Source: Chloroflexota bacterium
Lineage (GTDB): Bacteria > Chloroflexota > Anaerolineae > Caldilineales > Caldilineaceae
DNA: 64,000 nt
NCBI GenBank assembly: GCA_018969295.1
Contig: JAGWYN010000007.1
Location: forward strand, 62,001 to 126,000
Direction: 5' to 3'
The notes under the pieces are model-generated. The model saw nothing but the letters and a program-made list of their open reading frames with translations. It did not search any database and was not told the DNA's origin. The stretch's first letter is position 1. Each line of letters opens with the position of its first letter. A program made the position numbers and the translations under genes. This document shows positions 1-7,530 of the stretch, in pieces.

Positions 1-195
1 ATAGATCCCACCCAACTGCGGGCTTCTGCGCAACACCAGCCAGAAAAAAATTGCGACAACCCCCGCCAACACCGGCATGGCCAGGTCGGCCAGACGGCCG
101 GGCAGCCCGATCAAGGTCAGGTAGGTCAGAAGAACGAAGGCAAGAGCACCAGTCCGCAACCCGTGCCGTGCAGCAAGCATCCCGATTCTGTTCAT
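1..195 (-). CDS. livM: Branched-chain amino acid ABC transporter permease LivM (N-terminal part only)
   Basis: The gene runs off the left edge of the window; only about 65 N-terminal residues are visible. They form a short polar start followed by hydrophobic stretches (LAFVLLTYLTLIGLPG-like and AMPVLAGVVAIFFWLVL), as expected for the first membrane segments of a LivM permease. Its ATG overlaps the TGA of livH as ATGA, so the two are translationally coupled. The identity rests mainly on gene order (livK-livH-livM) because the diagnostic permease motif lies outside the window. Confidence 0.75.
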   Translation of the reverse strand, partial: MNRIGMLAARHGLRTGALAFVLLTYLTLIGLPGRLADLAMPVLAGVVAIFFWLVLRRSPQLGGIY

Positions 196-1268
196 GCCTT
201 CTTCTCGCTCAACACTTCACCCAGCAGGCCAGAGGGACGGAAGATCAAAATCAACACCAGCACCGAAAAGGCGATGATATCTTTGTATTCGGTCGGAATG
301 CCCAACGCGCTGGGGCCCAACGCTTCGATCAACCCCAACAACAAAGCCCCTACCATTGCGCCCGGAATGTTGCCGATCCCGCCCAGCACCGCCGCGGTAA
401 ACGCTTTGAGGCCCGGAATAAAGCCGCTGTTGAATTTGACCACCGTGTTGTGAAAGCCCAGCAAAACCCCACCTGCACCGGCCAGGGCAGACCCCAAAAT
501 AAATGTAAACACAATCACCTGGTCGACATTGATCCCCATCAACGCCGCAGTGCTTTTGTCCTCAGCCACCGCCCGCATTGCCCGCCCCAGCTTGCTCCTC
601 TGCACAATCAGATAGAGCGCCAGCATCAGCACAAGCGACACGATGAAAATGATGATGCCCGTGTACGGCACAAAGACATCGCCCGCTCGAAAGCCCCCCT
701 CGATCAGCGCCGGTCTGGTGTAGGCCCGCGGGGTCACCCCAAAAATCAGCAGCACCGAGTATTGCAAAAAGAGCGAGGCACCGATCGCGCTGATCAGCGG
801 CACCAGACGGGGCGCACCCCGCAGCGGCCGGTAGGCCACCCGCTCCAGTGTGATCCCCGCCAATACCGACCCCAGCATGCCAGCCACCACCGTCAATACC
901 AACGCCAGCACCACCCACAGGGCCGATCCATCTAGCCACCCCACCCCGATCCAAAGCTGCAAGGCAAAAAAACCGGTAAACCCGCCGATCATCATCACAT
1001 CGCCGTGTGCAAAGTTGATCATCAGCAAAATGCCATAGACCAGCGTATAGCCCAGCGCGATCAAGGCGTAGACGCCACCGAGCACCAGACCGTTGAGCGT
1101 CTGCGAAATCCAAAAACTGGCTGGGTACCCCTCAGCCAGCCCAACCGCAGCCACCCGCCAGGCCAGCAGCAGCAGCACCACGACACCCAACAGTCGCACC
1201 AACCAACGCACCGCAGAAGCCTGCTGTGGACGCACAGGAGTCGGAAAAGAAGGGGTTTTCACTATCAC
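192..1268 (-). CDS. livH: Branched-chain amino acid ABC transporter permease LivH
   Basis: Inner-membrane permease of the high-affinity Leu/Ile/Val uptake system. The 358-residue product has about eight or nine hydrophobic segments. It carries family hallmarks: NGLVLGGVYALIALGYTLVYG near residue 40, MINFAHGDV, the LIPLISAIGASLFLQ-type stretch, and a C-terminal GGIGNIPGAMVGALLLG loop. It is longer than typical LivH (about 300) because of an extra N-terminal hydrophobic segment; the start is a GTG, and a shorter start is possible. It sits between livK upstream (154-bp structured gap) and livM downstream (ATGA overlap). Confidence 0.93.
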   Translation of the reverse strand: MIVKTPSFPTPVRPQQASAVRWLVRLLGVVVLLLLAWRVAAVGLAEGYPASFWISQTLNGLVLGGVYALIALGYTLVYGILLMINFAHGDVMMIGGFTGFFALQLWIGVGWLDGSALWVVLALVLTVVAGMLGSVLAGITLERVAYRPLRGAPRLVPLISAIGASLFLQYSVLLIFGVTPRAYTRPALIEGGFRAGDVFVPYTGIIIFIVSLVLMLALYLIVQRSKLGRAMRAVAEDKSTAALMGINVDQVIVFTFILGSALAGAGGVLLGFHNTVVKFNSGFIPGLKAFTAAVLGGIGNIPGAMVGALLLGLIEALGPSALGIPTEYKDIIAFSVLVLILIFRPSGLLGEVLSEKKA

Positions 1269-1319
1269 CCTGATTTCAATAGATCCGGACCGGTTTCAGT
1301 CGTTGGGGGACCACACCGA

Positions 1320-1386
1320 CGAACTGCACAGACTCCGTCCAGCAGACCTGAGCACCAGGTCCCCAAGCGAGAGTTCGTGCAGTTCG
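1320..1386 (-). promoter_or_regulatory. Stem-loop region between livK and livH
   Basis: CGAACTGCAC (1320-1329) pairs perfectly with GTGCAGTTCG (1377-1386), and a second hairpin, GACCTG/CAGGTC (1345-1361), lies inside. There is no U-tract, so this is more likely an mRNA-stabilising or processing structure than a terminator. Such structures between a binding-protein gene and its permease genes often explain higher expression of the binding protein (inference). Confidence 0.5.
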
Positions 1387-1422
1387 CCGGCCAGCTCCTC
1401 CAAAGTACCAGCCAGCCGCTGG

Positions 1423-2688
1423 CTACATCCCAAACCCAGCTACCTGTTTGAACTCACCGTTCTCAACCGTGAAGATCTGGACACCACCAGCACCACACTC
1501 CCCCAACTCGTCGCAGGTGAGTGTGCCCGTGATCCCCGCCAACCCTGCGGTCGACCGGACCGCAGCAATCAACGCTTCACGGTCGATCACCAGGTTGCCG
1601 CTGTCGTCGGTCTGCGCGACCCGGCGAATGGCGTCGGCAATCAGCTGGATCGAATCATAGGACTGCCCATGGAACGGCCCCAGCTGGCTGGGCTCCATAC
1701 CAAACTTGGCAACGTAGGCCTCCGTAAAGGTCGTCAGTTTTTCAGCCTGTGCGTCGCCTGCCACAAAAGACATGTAGGTGCCTTCTGCAGCTGCACCTGC
1801 TGCCTGCAGATACTGTTGGGTGTAGGCACCATCGTCGCTCATGAACTTGGCATTCTCCAACCCTGCGGTCTCCTTCATCTGTTGGGCGATCAACGCAGCT
1901 TCGGTCGAATACCCACCAAAGAAGATCAGCTCCGGCTGGCCCGCCCCAATTTTGGCCAGCGCAGCCCGAAAGTCCGTGTCGCCGACCTGGACCCCTTCAA
2001 AGGCCGTGACTTCTCCCCCCAACGCAACCATGGCGTTCTGGAAGATTTCTGCCAGCCCTTTTCCATAGTCTGAGTTGTCGTGCATGGCCGCCACTTTGCG
2101 CAGGCCCAGCTGGTTGAAGACAAAGTCGGCGTCCACCTGTCCTTGCAGTGCATCGCTCAACGCCACACGGTTGCAGACATCACACTCCGCATCCACGACA
2201 TCCGGGTTGGTGGCGCTAGGCGACACAAACGGAATGCGGGCACGCTGCAGAATCGGCTTGAGCCCGAAGGTTTCTCCGGAGCAGGTGCCGCCACTGACAG
2301 CTACGATGGTCGAGTCTGCCGCAAATTTGTTGCCGACAACCGTGCCCTGGTCACCCGAACAGGCCCCATCTTCGGCGACCAGCTCAAACAAAAAGCCGTC
2401 GATGCCCCCAGCTGCATTGAGTTCATCTACTGCAATCTCGGCAGCCTGCCGAATGTCCTTGCCTGGATCCGGGATCGGGCCTGTCAAGGCAAACGAACCG
2501 CCGATACGGATGGTCTGGCCTGGAGCGATGACGACCTGCGCAGAGGTTGCCTCTTCCGCAGCCGGCGCGGCCTCTTCTGCAGCCGGCGCAACCTCCGCAG
2601 CCGTCTGCGGAGCAGGGGCTGGGGCTGCACACCCTGCCAGCAGCAAAAACAACCCTACAATCTGCCATTTTTGTCGCATTTTTTTCAT
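1423..2688 (-). CDS. livK: Branched-chain amino acid ABC transporter substrate-binding lipoprotein LivK
   Basis: Extracellular receptor that delivers branched-chain amino acids (or related solutes) to LivHM. The product has 421 residues. The start MKKMRQK is chosen because AGAAGGAAA lies just upstream and it gives a clean lipoprotein signal ending in LLLAGCAAP. A short Ala/Pro/Glu linker follows, then a periplasmic-binding type I fold (IRIGGSFALTGPIPDPG, ELVAEDGACSG, SGGTCSGET, DNSDYGKG). The frame stays open for 116 codons upstream of this start, but that part has no protein-like character. A perfect TATAAT -10 lies about 70 bp upstream. Confidence 0.93.
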   Translation of the reverse strand: MKKMRQKWQIVGLFLLLAGCAAPAPAPQTAAEVAPAAEEAAPAAEEATSAQVVIAPGQTIRIGGSFALTGPIPDPGKDIRQAAEIAVDELNAAGGIDGFLFELVAEDGACSGDQGTVVGNKFAADSTIVAVSGGTCSGETFGLKPILQRARIPFVSPSATNPDVVDAECDVCNRVALSDALQGQVDADFVFNQLGLRKVAAMHDNSDYGKGLAEIFQNAMVALGGEVTAFEGVQVGDTDFRAALAKIGAGQPELIFFGGYSTEAALIAQQMKETAGLENAKFMSDDGAYTQQYLQAAGAAAEGTYMSFVAGDAQAEKLTTFTEAYVAKFGMEPSQLGPFHGQSYDSIQLIADAIRRVAQTDDSGNLVIDREALIAAVRSTAGLAGITGTLTCDELGECGAGGVQIFTVENGEFKQVAGFGM

Positions 2689-2757
2689 TTTCCTTCTGTT
2701 TGATAAGAATGACCGGGCTGTACACGTGAAGTTCAGCGATTGACTCGTTGTAGCTGC

Positions 2758-2788
2758 ATTATAGTCATAACCGGCCTGTGTTGTCCAA
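2758..2788 (-). promoter_or_regulatory. Predicted promoter of the liv operon
   Basis: On the minus strand the -35 is TGGACA (2787-2782) and the -10 is a perfect TATAAT (2763-2758), with an 18-bp spacer. It faces the livK start with a roughly 60-nt leader. Confidence 0.6.
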
Positions 2789-2848
2789 TCGCCCCACACA
2801 GACGGTTTCACCTCTTTGTGCCTCACGGTGACTGCGCCTTTGGGGCGG

Positions 2849-2877
2849 TTGTCGTTTGGCCGACCCTCCTGTATACT
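2849..2877 (+). promoter_or_regulatory. Predicted promoter of the LysM transpeptidase gene
   Basis: The -35 is TTGTCG (2849-2854), followed by a 17-bp spacer and the -10 TATACT (2872-2877). The -10 lies inside GTATACTAGGTATAC (2871-2885), two copies of the palindrome GTATAC separated by TAG. The start codon at 2905 would have a leader of about 20 nt. Confidence 0.6.
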
Positions 2878-2904
2878 AGGTATACTTTCATACAACGAGG
2901 CACT

Positions 2905-4074
2905 ATGCACCAAATCATCCGATTGTTGCTCCGGTTGAAAACAACACTTGTCCCTCTGACCCTGGTTGGCCTCTTTTTTGTGACAGCACAGGGCGCGCTG
3001 GCACAGGGCGCGCTGGCACAAAGCACCGGCACACACCGGGTCTCTGCCGGCGAGACCCTCGCCACCATCGCCCTACGCTACCAGACCGACCTCCCCACGC
3101 TGCTGCGGCTCAACACCCTGGCCAACCCCAGCCTGATTCGGGTCGGCCAAATGCTGATCGTCCCGACCGCCATCGCTGGCAGCGGACGTGCACGCGAGTT
3201 CGTTCCTCTTCTCCCCCAGCCCCCCCAGCCCACCCGCCTCTATGTCGCCCGCGTCGGCGATACGCTCGCCCAAATCGCCACCCGCTTCCATACCACCCCG
3301 GCACATCTCGTCGAACTCAACCGCCGCGCCCCAACGGCGCGGCTGCAGGCTGGGGAGCCCCTGCGCGTGCCCGCAGCCGTCGCCTCTTCCCCTCCTGCCA
3401 ACACGACCCTCCACACCAGCCTCCCCGTGCCCGGCCAATACTATGTTCATGTCGTCCAGGAAGACGAAACCCTGGCCACCATCGCCGACCGCTATGCGAC
3501 CTCACAACGCCGCACGCGCGAGCTCAACCGCCTCGCCGATGACCAGCCGCTCCGCCCCGGCCAACGCCTTGTCGTTCCCCCTCCCTCTTACGCCGAACTG
3601 TACGCGACGGCCGCCATGGGGGAGAACGGCGTTCCCGAATATCCCGCGATCCCTACCCCAGAAAAATGGATCTCCGTCGACCTCGACCACCAACGCCTCT
3701 ATGCCTGGCAGGGCAATCGCCTGCTGAAACGGTTCGCAATTTCGTCAGGGAAATCTGCCACACCGACCGTGACCGGCGTTTTTCGCATCTGGGCCAAGAT
3801 CGCCGCCCAGACCATGCAAGGGGGCAGCCGAGCCGCTGGAGATTACTACTCCCTCCCCAACGTGCAGTGGGTCCAGTATTTCTACCGTGACTACGCGCTG
3901 CACGGCGCCTACTGGCACAATCGCTTTGGAATCCCAACCAGCCATGGTTGTATCAACTTGCGCAACAGCGACGCCCAATGGCTCTACGAGTGGGCCTCCC
4001 CCTCCGTCCTCGGCACAGGCTGGCATCTCACAGACAGCACCGAACCAGCCACGCTGGTCATTGTCCATCGCTGA
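2905..4074 (+). CDS. Secreted L,D-transpeptidase with three LysM domains
   Basis: Cell-wall enzyme predicted to cross-link or anchor peptidoglycan stem peptides. The 389-residue product starts at an ATG preceded by ACGAGG. It has a signal peptide (hydrophobic LTLVGLFFVTAQGALAQ) containing an exact 15-bp duplication that encodes GALAQ twice. Three LysM repeats follow (near residues 45-90, 110-155 and 175-220), then a YkuD domain (EKWISVDLDHQRLYAW) with the catalytic His-Cys motif HGAYWHNRFGIPTSHGCINL. Substrate choice (peptidoglycan or lipoprotein anchoring) cannot be told from sequence. Confidence 0.93.
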   Translation: MHQIIRLLLRLKTTLVPLTLVGLFFVTAQGALAQGALAQSTGTHRVSAGETLATIALRYQTDLPTLLRLNTLANPSLIRVGQMLIVPTAIAGSGRAREFVPLLPQPPQPTRLYVARVGDTLAQIATRFHTTPAHLVELNRRAPTARLQAGEPLRVPAAVASSPPANTTLHTSLPVPGQYYVHVVQEDETLATIADRYATSQRRTRELNRLADDQPLRPGQRLVVPPPSYAELYATAAMGENGVPEYPAIPTPEKWISVDLDHQRLYAWQGNRLLKRFAISSGKSATPTVTGVFRIWAKIAAQTMQGGSRAAGDYYSLPNVQWVQYFYRDYALHGAYWHNRFGIPTSHGCINLRNSDAQWLYEWASPSVLGTGWHLTDSTEPATLVIVHR

Positions 4075-4122
4075 ACAGCCCTTTTTCTCCAAGACCCGAC
4101 AGACTTCGAAAGGACGAACACA

Positions 4123-5139
4123 ATGCTTTATCAGGCTGACACGACCCGCTACGACGGACGCATGCTCTACCGGCGGACCGGACGCAGCGGGTTGATGCTG
4201 CCAGCAGTCTCCCTGGGACTCTGGCACAATTTTGGCGGCGTCGACACCTATACCAACGCCCGGGCCATGGTGCTGCGCGCCTTCGATCTCGGCATCACCC
4301 ACATCGACCTTGCCAACAACTACGGCCCCCCCCCCGGCTCCGCCGAAGAAAATTTTGGGCGCATCCTGGCCCAGGATCTGCGCCCCTACCGTGACGAGCT
4401 GATCATCTCCACCAAAGCCGGGTACTTCATGTGGCCAGGCCCCTACGGCGAATGGGGCTCTCGCAAATCCTTGATCGCCAGCCTCGACCAAAGCCTGAAA
4501 CGCATGGGGCTGGAGTACGTAGATATTTTTTACAGCCATCGACCCGACCCCAACACTCCTCTCGAAGAAACCATGCTGGCCCTCGATTACGCTGTCCGCT
4601 CCGGACGCGCGCTCTATGTGGGCATCAGCACCTATTCCCCCGAGCAAACGCGCCAGGCGGCTGCCATCCTGCGCGACCTGGGCACCCCCTGCCTGATCCA
4701 TCAGCCAGCGTTCAGCATGTTCAATCGCTGGATCGAAAATGGCCTGCTCTCCGTTCTACAGGAGGAAGGCATCGGCTGTATCGCCTTCTCCCCGCTGGCC
4801 CAAGGACTGCTGACCCACAAATATCTGAGCGGCATCCCGGAAGATTCGCGCGCAGCCAAAACCCACGGCCACTTGCGCAGCGAAGAAGTCAGTGCCAAGC
4901 GGGTCGCCCTGGTCCACCGGCTCAACCACTTGGCCCAACAGCGCGGCCAGACGCTGGCCCAGATGGCCATCGCCTGGGTCCTGCGTCACCCCCAGATGAC
5001 CTCGGCGCTGGTCGGCGCCAGCAAGGTCAGCCAGGTCGAAGACAACGCCGCCGCCGTCCAAAATCTCACCTTCACCGCCGCAGAACTGGAGTCGATCGAA
5101 GCGATCCTCCACAGCGACGACGAACCCCCCGTCTGGTAA
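4123..5139 (+). CDS. Aldo/keto reductase, YghZ/AKR14-like
   Basis: Cytosolic NADPH-dependent carbonyl reductase; the closest recognised group is the YghZ (L-glyceraldehyde 3-phosphate reductase) and Kv-beta-like branch. In the 338 residues the catalytic tetrad is visible: Asp in HIDLANNYG, Tyr in NNYG, Lys in STKAG and His in YSHRPD. The C-terminal cofactor loop is ALVGASKVSQVEDN. AAAGGA lies 8 nt before the ATG. It follows the LysM gene by 48 bp with no terminator between, so the two may be co-transcribed. A strong terminator follows. Natural substrate unknown. Confidence 0.9.
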   Translation: MLYQADTTRYDGRMLYRRTGRSGLMLPAVSLGLWHNFGGVDTYTNARAMVLRAFDLGITHIDLANNYGPPPGSAEENFGRILAQDLRPYRDELIISTKAGYFMWPGPYGEWGSRKSLIASLDQSLKRMGLEYVDIFYSHRPDPNTPLEETMLALDYAVRSGRALYVGISTYSPEQTRQAAAILRDLGTPCLIHQPAFSMFNRWIENGLLSVLQEEGIGCIAFSPLAQGLLTHKYLSGIPEDSRAAKTHGHLRSEEVSAKRVALVHRLNHLAQQRGQTLAQMAIAWVLRHPQMTSALVGASKVSQVEDNAAAVQNLTFTAAELESIEAILHSDDEPPVW

Positions 5140-5151
5140 GAGCTCCATCCG

Positions 5152-5202
5152 GGTCGGTGCAAAGGGCATGGGTCCCTTTGCACCGACCTCTCCTATTTTT
5201 TT
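5152..5202 (+). terminator. Rho-independent terminator after the aldo/keto reductase gene
   Basis: A perfect 15-bp stem, GGTCGGTGCAAAGGG (5152-5166) with CCCTTTGCACCGACC (5174-5188), has a 7-nt loop and is followed by TCTCCTATTTTTTT. The T-run is only on the plus-strand side, so it ends transcription coming from 4123-5139. The convergent prfB gene ends 25 bp further on. Confidence 0.93.
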
Positions 5203-5227
5203 ATGGACCGGCAGCCCTCCTGGCCGT

Positions 5228-6326
5228 TCAGTCCCGGTCTTGCAAATTGCTCTTCAGCCAGGCCTCAATAAACAGATCGATCTCCCCATCCAACACAGCG
5301 GTCGTGTTGCCCGTCTCCACGTCGGTGCGCAGATCTTTGACCATCTGATACGGATGCAGCACATAGCTCCGAATCTGGCTGCCAAAGTTTGCATCGTCGA
5401 TCTTGCCCTTGAGGCGCGCCCGCTCGGCAGCCCGCTTCTCTTCCGCAATTTCGTAAAGACGCCCCCGCAGCACCCGCATGGCCATTTCACGGTTCTGCGT
5501 CTGGCTTCGCTCGTTTTGTGAGGTCACAATCAGCCCTGTCGGCAGGTGACGAATCCGCACTGCCGTCTGGTTTTTCTGCACATTCTGTCCCCCTGCACCG
5601 CTGCTGAGAAAAACCTCCACTTCGATCTCTTTGGGGTCAATCTGGATCTCAAGGTTCTCCTCCAGCACCGGCAGGACCTCCACCTTGGCAAAACTGGTGT
5701 GCCGCCGGTTGGCAGAGTCAAATGGGCTGAGCCGAACCAGACGATGAACCCCTTTCTCGGCTTTGAGCAACCCATAGGCGTTGACACCGCTAATTTCGAC
5801 GGTCACACTCTTGATACCAGCCCCTTCGCCTTCGGTCTCGTCTGTGATAAAGGTCTTGAATTTCTGACGCTCGGCCCAGCGCAAGTACATCCGCAGCAAC
5901 ATCTGCGCCCAATCCTGCGCCTCAGTTCCCCCTGCCCCCGCATGGATGCTCAAGATCGCACCAGCGCCGTCGTGCGGGCCACTCATGGCCAGCTCAAACT
6001 CGCGCCGATCCAGCTCCGCAGCCAAGACCCCGGCCTCCTCTGTCAGCTCCTCCAACAGCGCACGGTCTTCTTCGGCCATGCCGTACAGCTCTAGCGCCTC
6101 CTGACAACGCCGCCCGATGGTGTCCCACACCTCAATTTTGTCGCGCAACAGGCTGGCTTCTTGCATGACCTTCTGCGCACGCTGGGGATCCTCCCAAAAA
6201 TCTGCCTGTTGCACCTGCTGGTCCAGCTCGGTCAGACGCGTCCTTTTGCCAGGGATGTCAAAGACGCCCCCGGATCGCATCCACCCGCTCGATGTTCTGA
6301 TTCAACCGGCTCTCCAGTTCACTCAT
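5228..6326 (-). CDS. prfB: Peptide chain release factor 2, with programmed +1 frameshift
   Basis: Recognises UGA/UAA stop codons and triggers peptide release. The zero frame starts at ATG 6326 (MSELESRL...), runs 22 codons and hits UGA at 6260-6258. Slippage at CUU-UGA-C moves into the frame that reads DIPGKRTRL and continues to 5228, giving 365 residues, the normal RF2 length. The SPF tripeptide (RLSPFDSANRR) identifies RF2 rather than RF1, and the GGQ motif (GAGGQNVQ) contacts the peptidyl-transferase centre. It follows ftsY by 46 bp. The coordinates span both frames; the coding sequence skips base 6260. Confidence 0.95.
6257..6272 (-). promoter_or_regulatory. prfB autoregulatory +1 frameshift signal
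   Basis: The minus strand reads CGG GGG CGT CTT TGA C. It has the slippery CUU codon, an in-frame UGA followed by C (a weak terminator context), and a purine-rich Shine-Dalgarno-like GGGGG three nucleotides before the CUU. This matches the classical RF2 frameshift signal, in which low RF2 favours the +1 shift and restores RF2 synthesis. Confidence 0.93.
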
Positions 6327-6372
6327 CGTTCTCTCTCTTTCTGGCCCCTGCAGCCTCGTCCATCCCCCAACG

Positions 6373-7326
6373 TTATTCCCCCACCAGCCCAGTCACAAAA
6401 GCCACTGGGTCAAAATACGCAAAATCGTCGACCTTCTCCCCAGTGCCGACAAAACGCACCGGCACCCCCAACTCCTGTTTGATGCTCAACACAGCCCCCC
6501 CCTTGCTGGTCCCATCCAGCTTGGTGAGCACGATCCCTGTGACCCCGGCCGACTCCCTGAAAGCTTTCGCCTGCACAATCGCATTCTGCCCGGTCGATGC
6601 ATCCAACACCAACAACGTCTCATGCGGGGCACGGTGCACCTGTTTGGCAGCCACCCCACGCACCTTCTCCAGCTCCTTCATCAAGTTGAATTTGGTCTGC
6701 AGCCGCCCCGCAGTGTCGACAATCAAAAGGTCCGCCTTGCGGCTTTCCTGGCTGGCCCGAATCGCATCAAAAATGACCGCCCCAGGGTCAGAACCGGGCG
6801 CATGGGCGATCACATCCACCCCAGCCCGTTCCCCCCACACCTTGAGCTGGTCGATCGCCGCCGCCCGAAATGTGTCCGCAGCCCCCAGCACGACCCGGAG
6901 CCCCCGCCGCTTGTAGTAGGCCGCCATCTTGCCGATGGTAGTTGTCTTCCCCGCCCCGTTCACACCAACCACCAACACCACAGTCAGAATGCGCGGCTCT
7001 TCAATGTGCAACGGCTCCTCCGTAGACAACAGGGCGACCATCTCCTGCTTGAGCGCGGTATAGGCGTCCCGGCTGGATTTGATGTTCTCCCGTTCGACCC
7101 TCGCCCGTGTCGCCTGCAGCAGCGTCTGCGCTGCAGCCGAACCGACATCCCCCATGACCAGAATCTCCTCCAGCTCTTCCCACAACCCAGCCGTAATCTC
7201 ATTTTCTTGAAAAATAGCGCCGATACGCCCCAAAATGCCAGAACGAGTCTTTTGCAGACTCTGTTCGAGCTTGAGCTCCTCTTGCGTTTTTTCTGACTGT
7301 GGTTTGCCAAACAATTTGCTGAACAC
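6373..7326 (-). CDS. ftsY: Signal recognition particle receptor FtsY
   Basis: GTPase that docks SRP-ribosome complexes at the membrane. The 317 residues comprise a helical N domain (about 20-105) and the NG GTPase: G1 GVNGAGKTTTIGKMA near 118, DTFRAAA, DTAGRLQTK, TKLDGTSKGG and the closing GTGEKVDDFAYFDP. The acidic, membrane-binding A domain of E. coli FtsY is almost absent; only about 20 charged residues precede the N domain, as in many short FtsY proteins. It is the first gene of an ftsY-prfB pair. Confidence 0.95.
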   Translation of the reverse strand: MFSKLFGKPQSEKTQEELKLEQSLQKTRSGILGRIGAIFQENEITAGLWEELEEILVMGDVGSAAAQTLLQATRARVERENIKSSRDAYTALKQEMVALLSTEEPLHIEEPRILTVVLVVGVNGAGKTTTIGKMAAYYKRRGLRVVLGAADTFRAAAIDQLKVWGERAGVDVIAHAPGSDPGAVIFDAIRASQESRKADLLIVDTAGRLQTKFNLMKELEKVRGVAAKQVHRAPHETLLVLDASTGQNAIVQAKAFRESAGVTGIVLTKLDGTSKGGAVLSIKQELGVPVRFVGTGEKVDDFAYFDPVAFVTGLVGE

Positions 7327-7530
7327 GGTCTACTCTCCAGCGTTGTACAGAAATCAAAAACATTTTCTGGACAGTATACCACAGCTGCCCAGAATCTCTG
7401 CTCCGGCTGCCCTGGCTGGCGTTTCTCATAGCCGTTTCCCATAGCCGTTTCTCACTGCGGACCGCTGACGTGCTATACTGTCCTTCTTGCTGGAAATCTA
7501 TGCCAGCGCACCATCTGAAAAGGACCTGCT

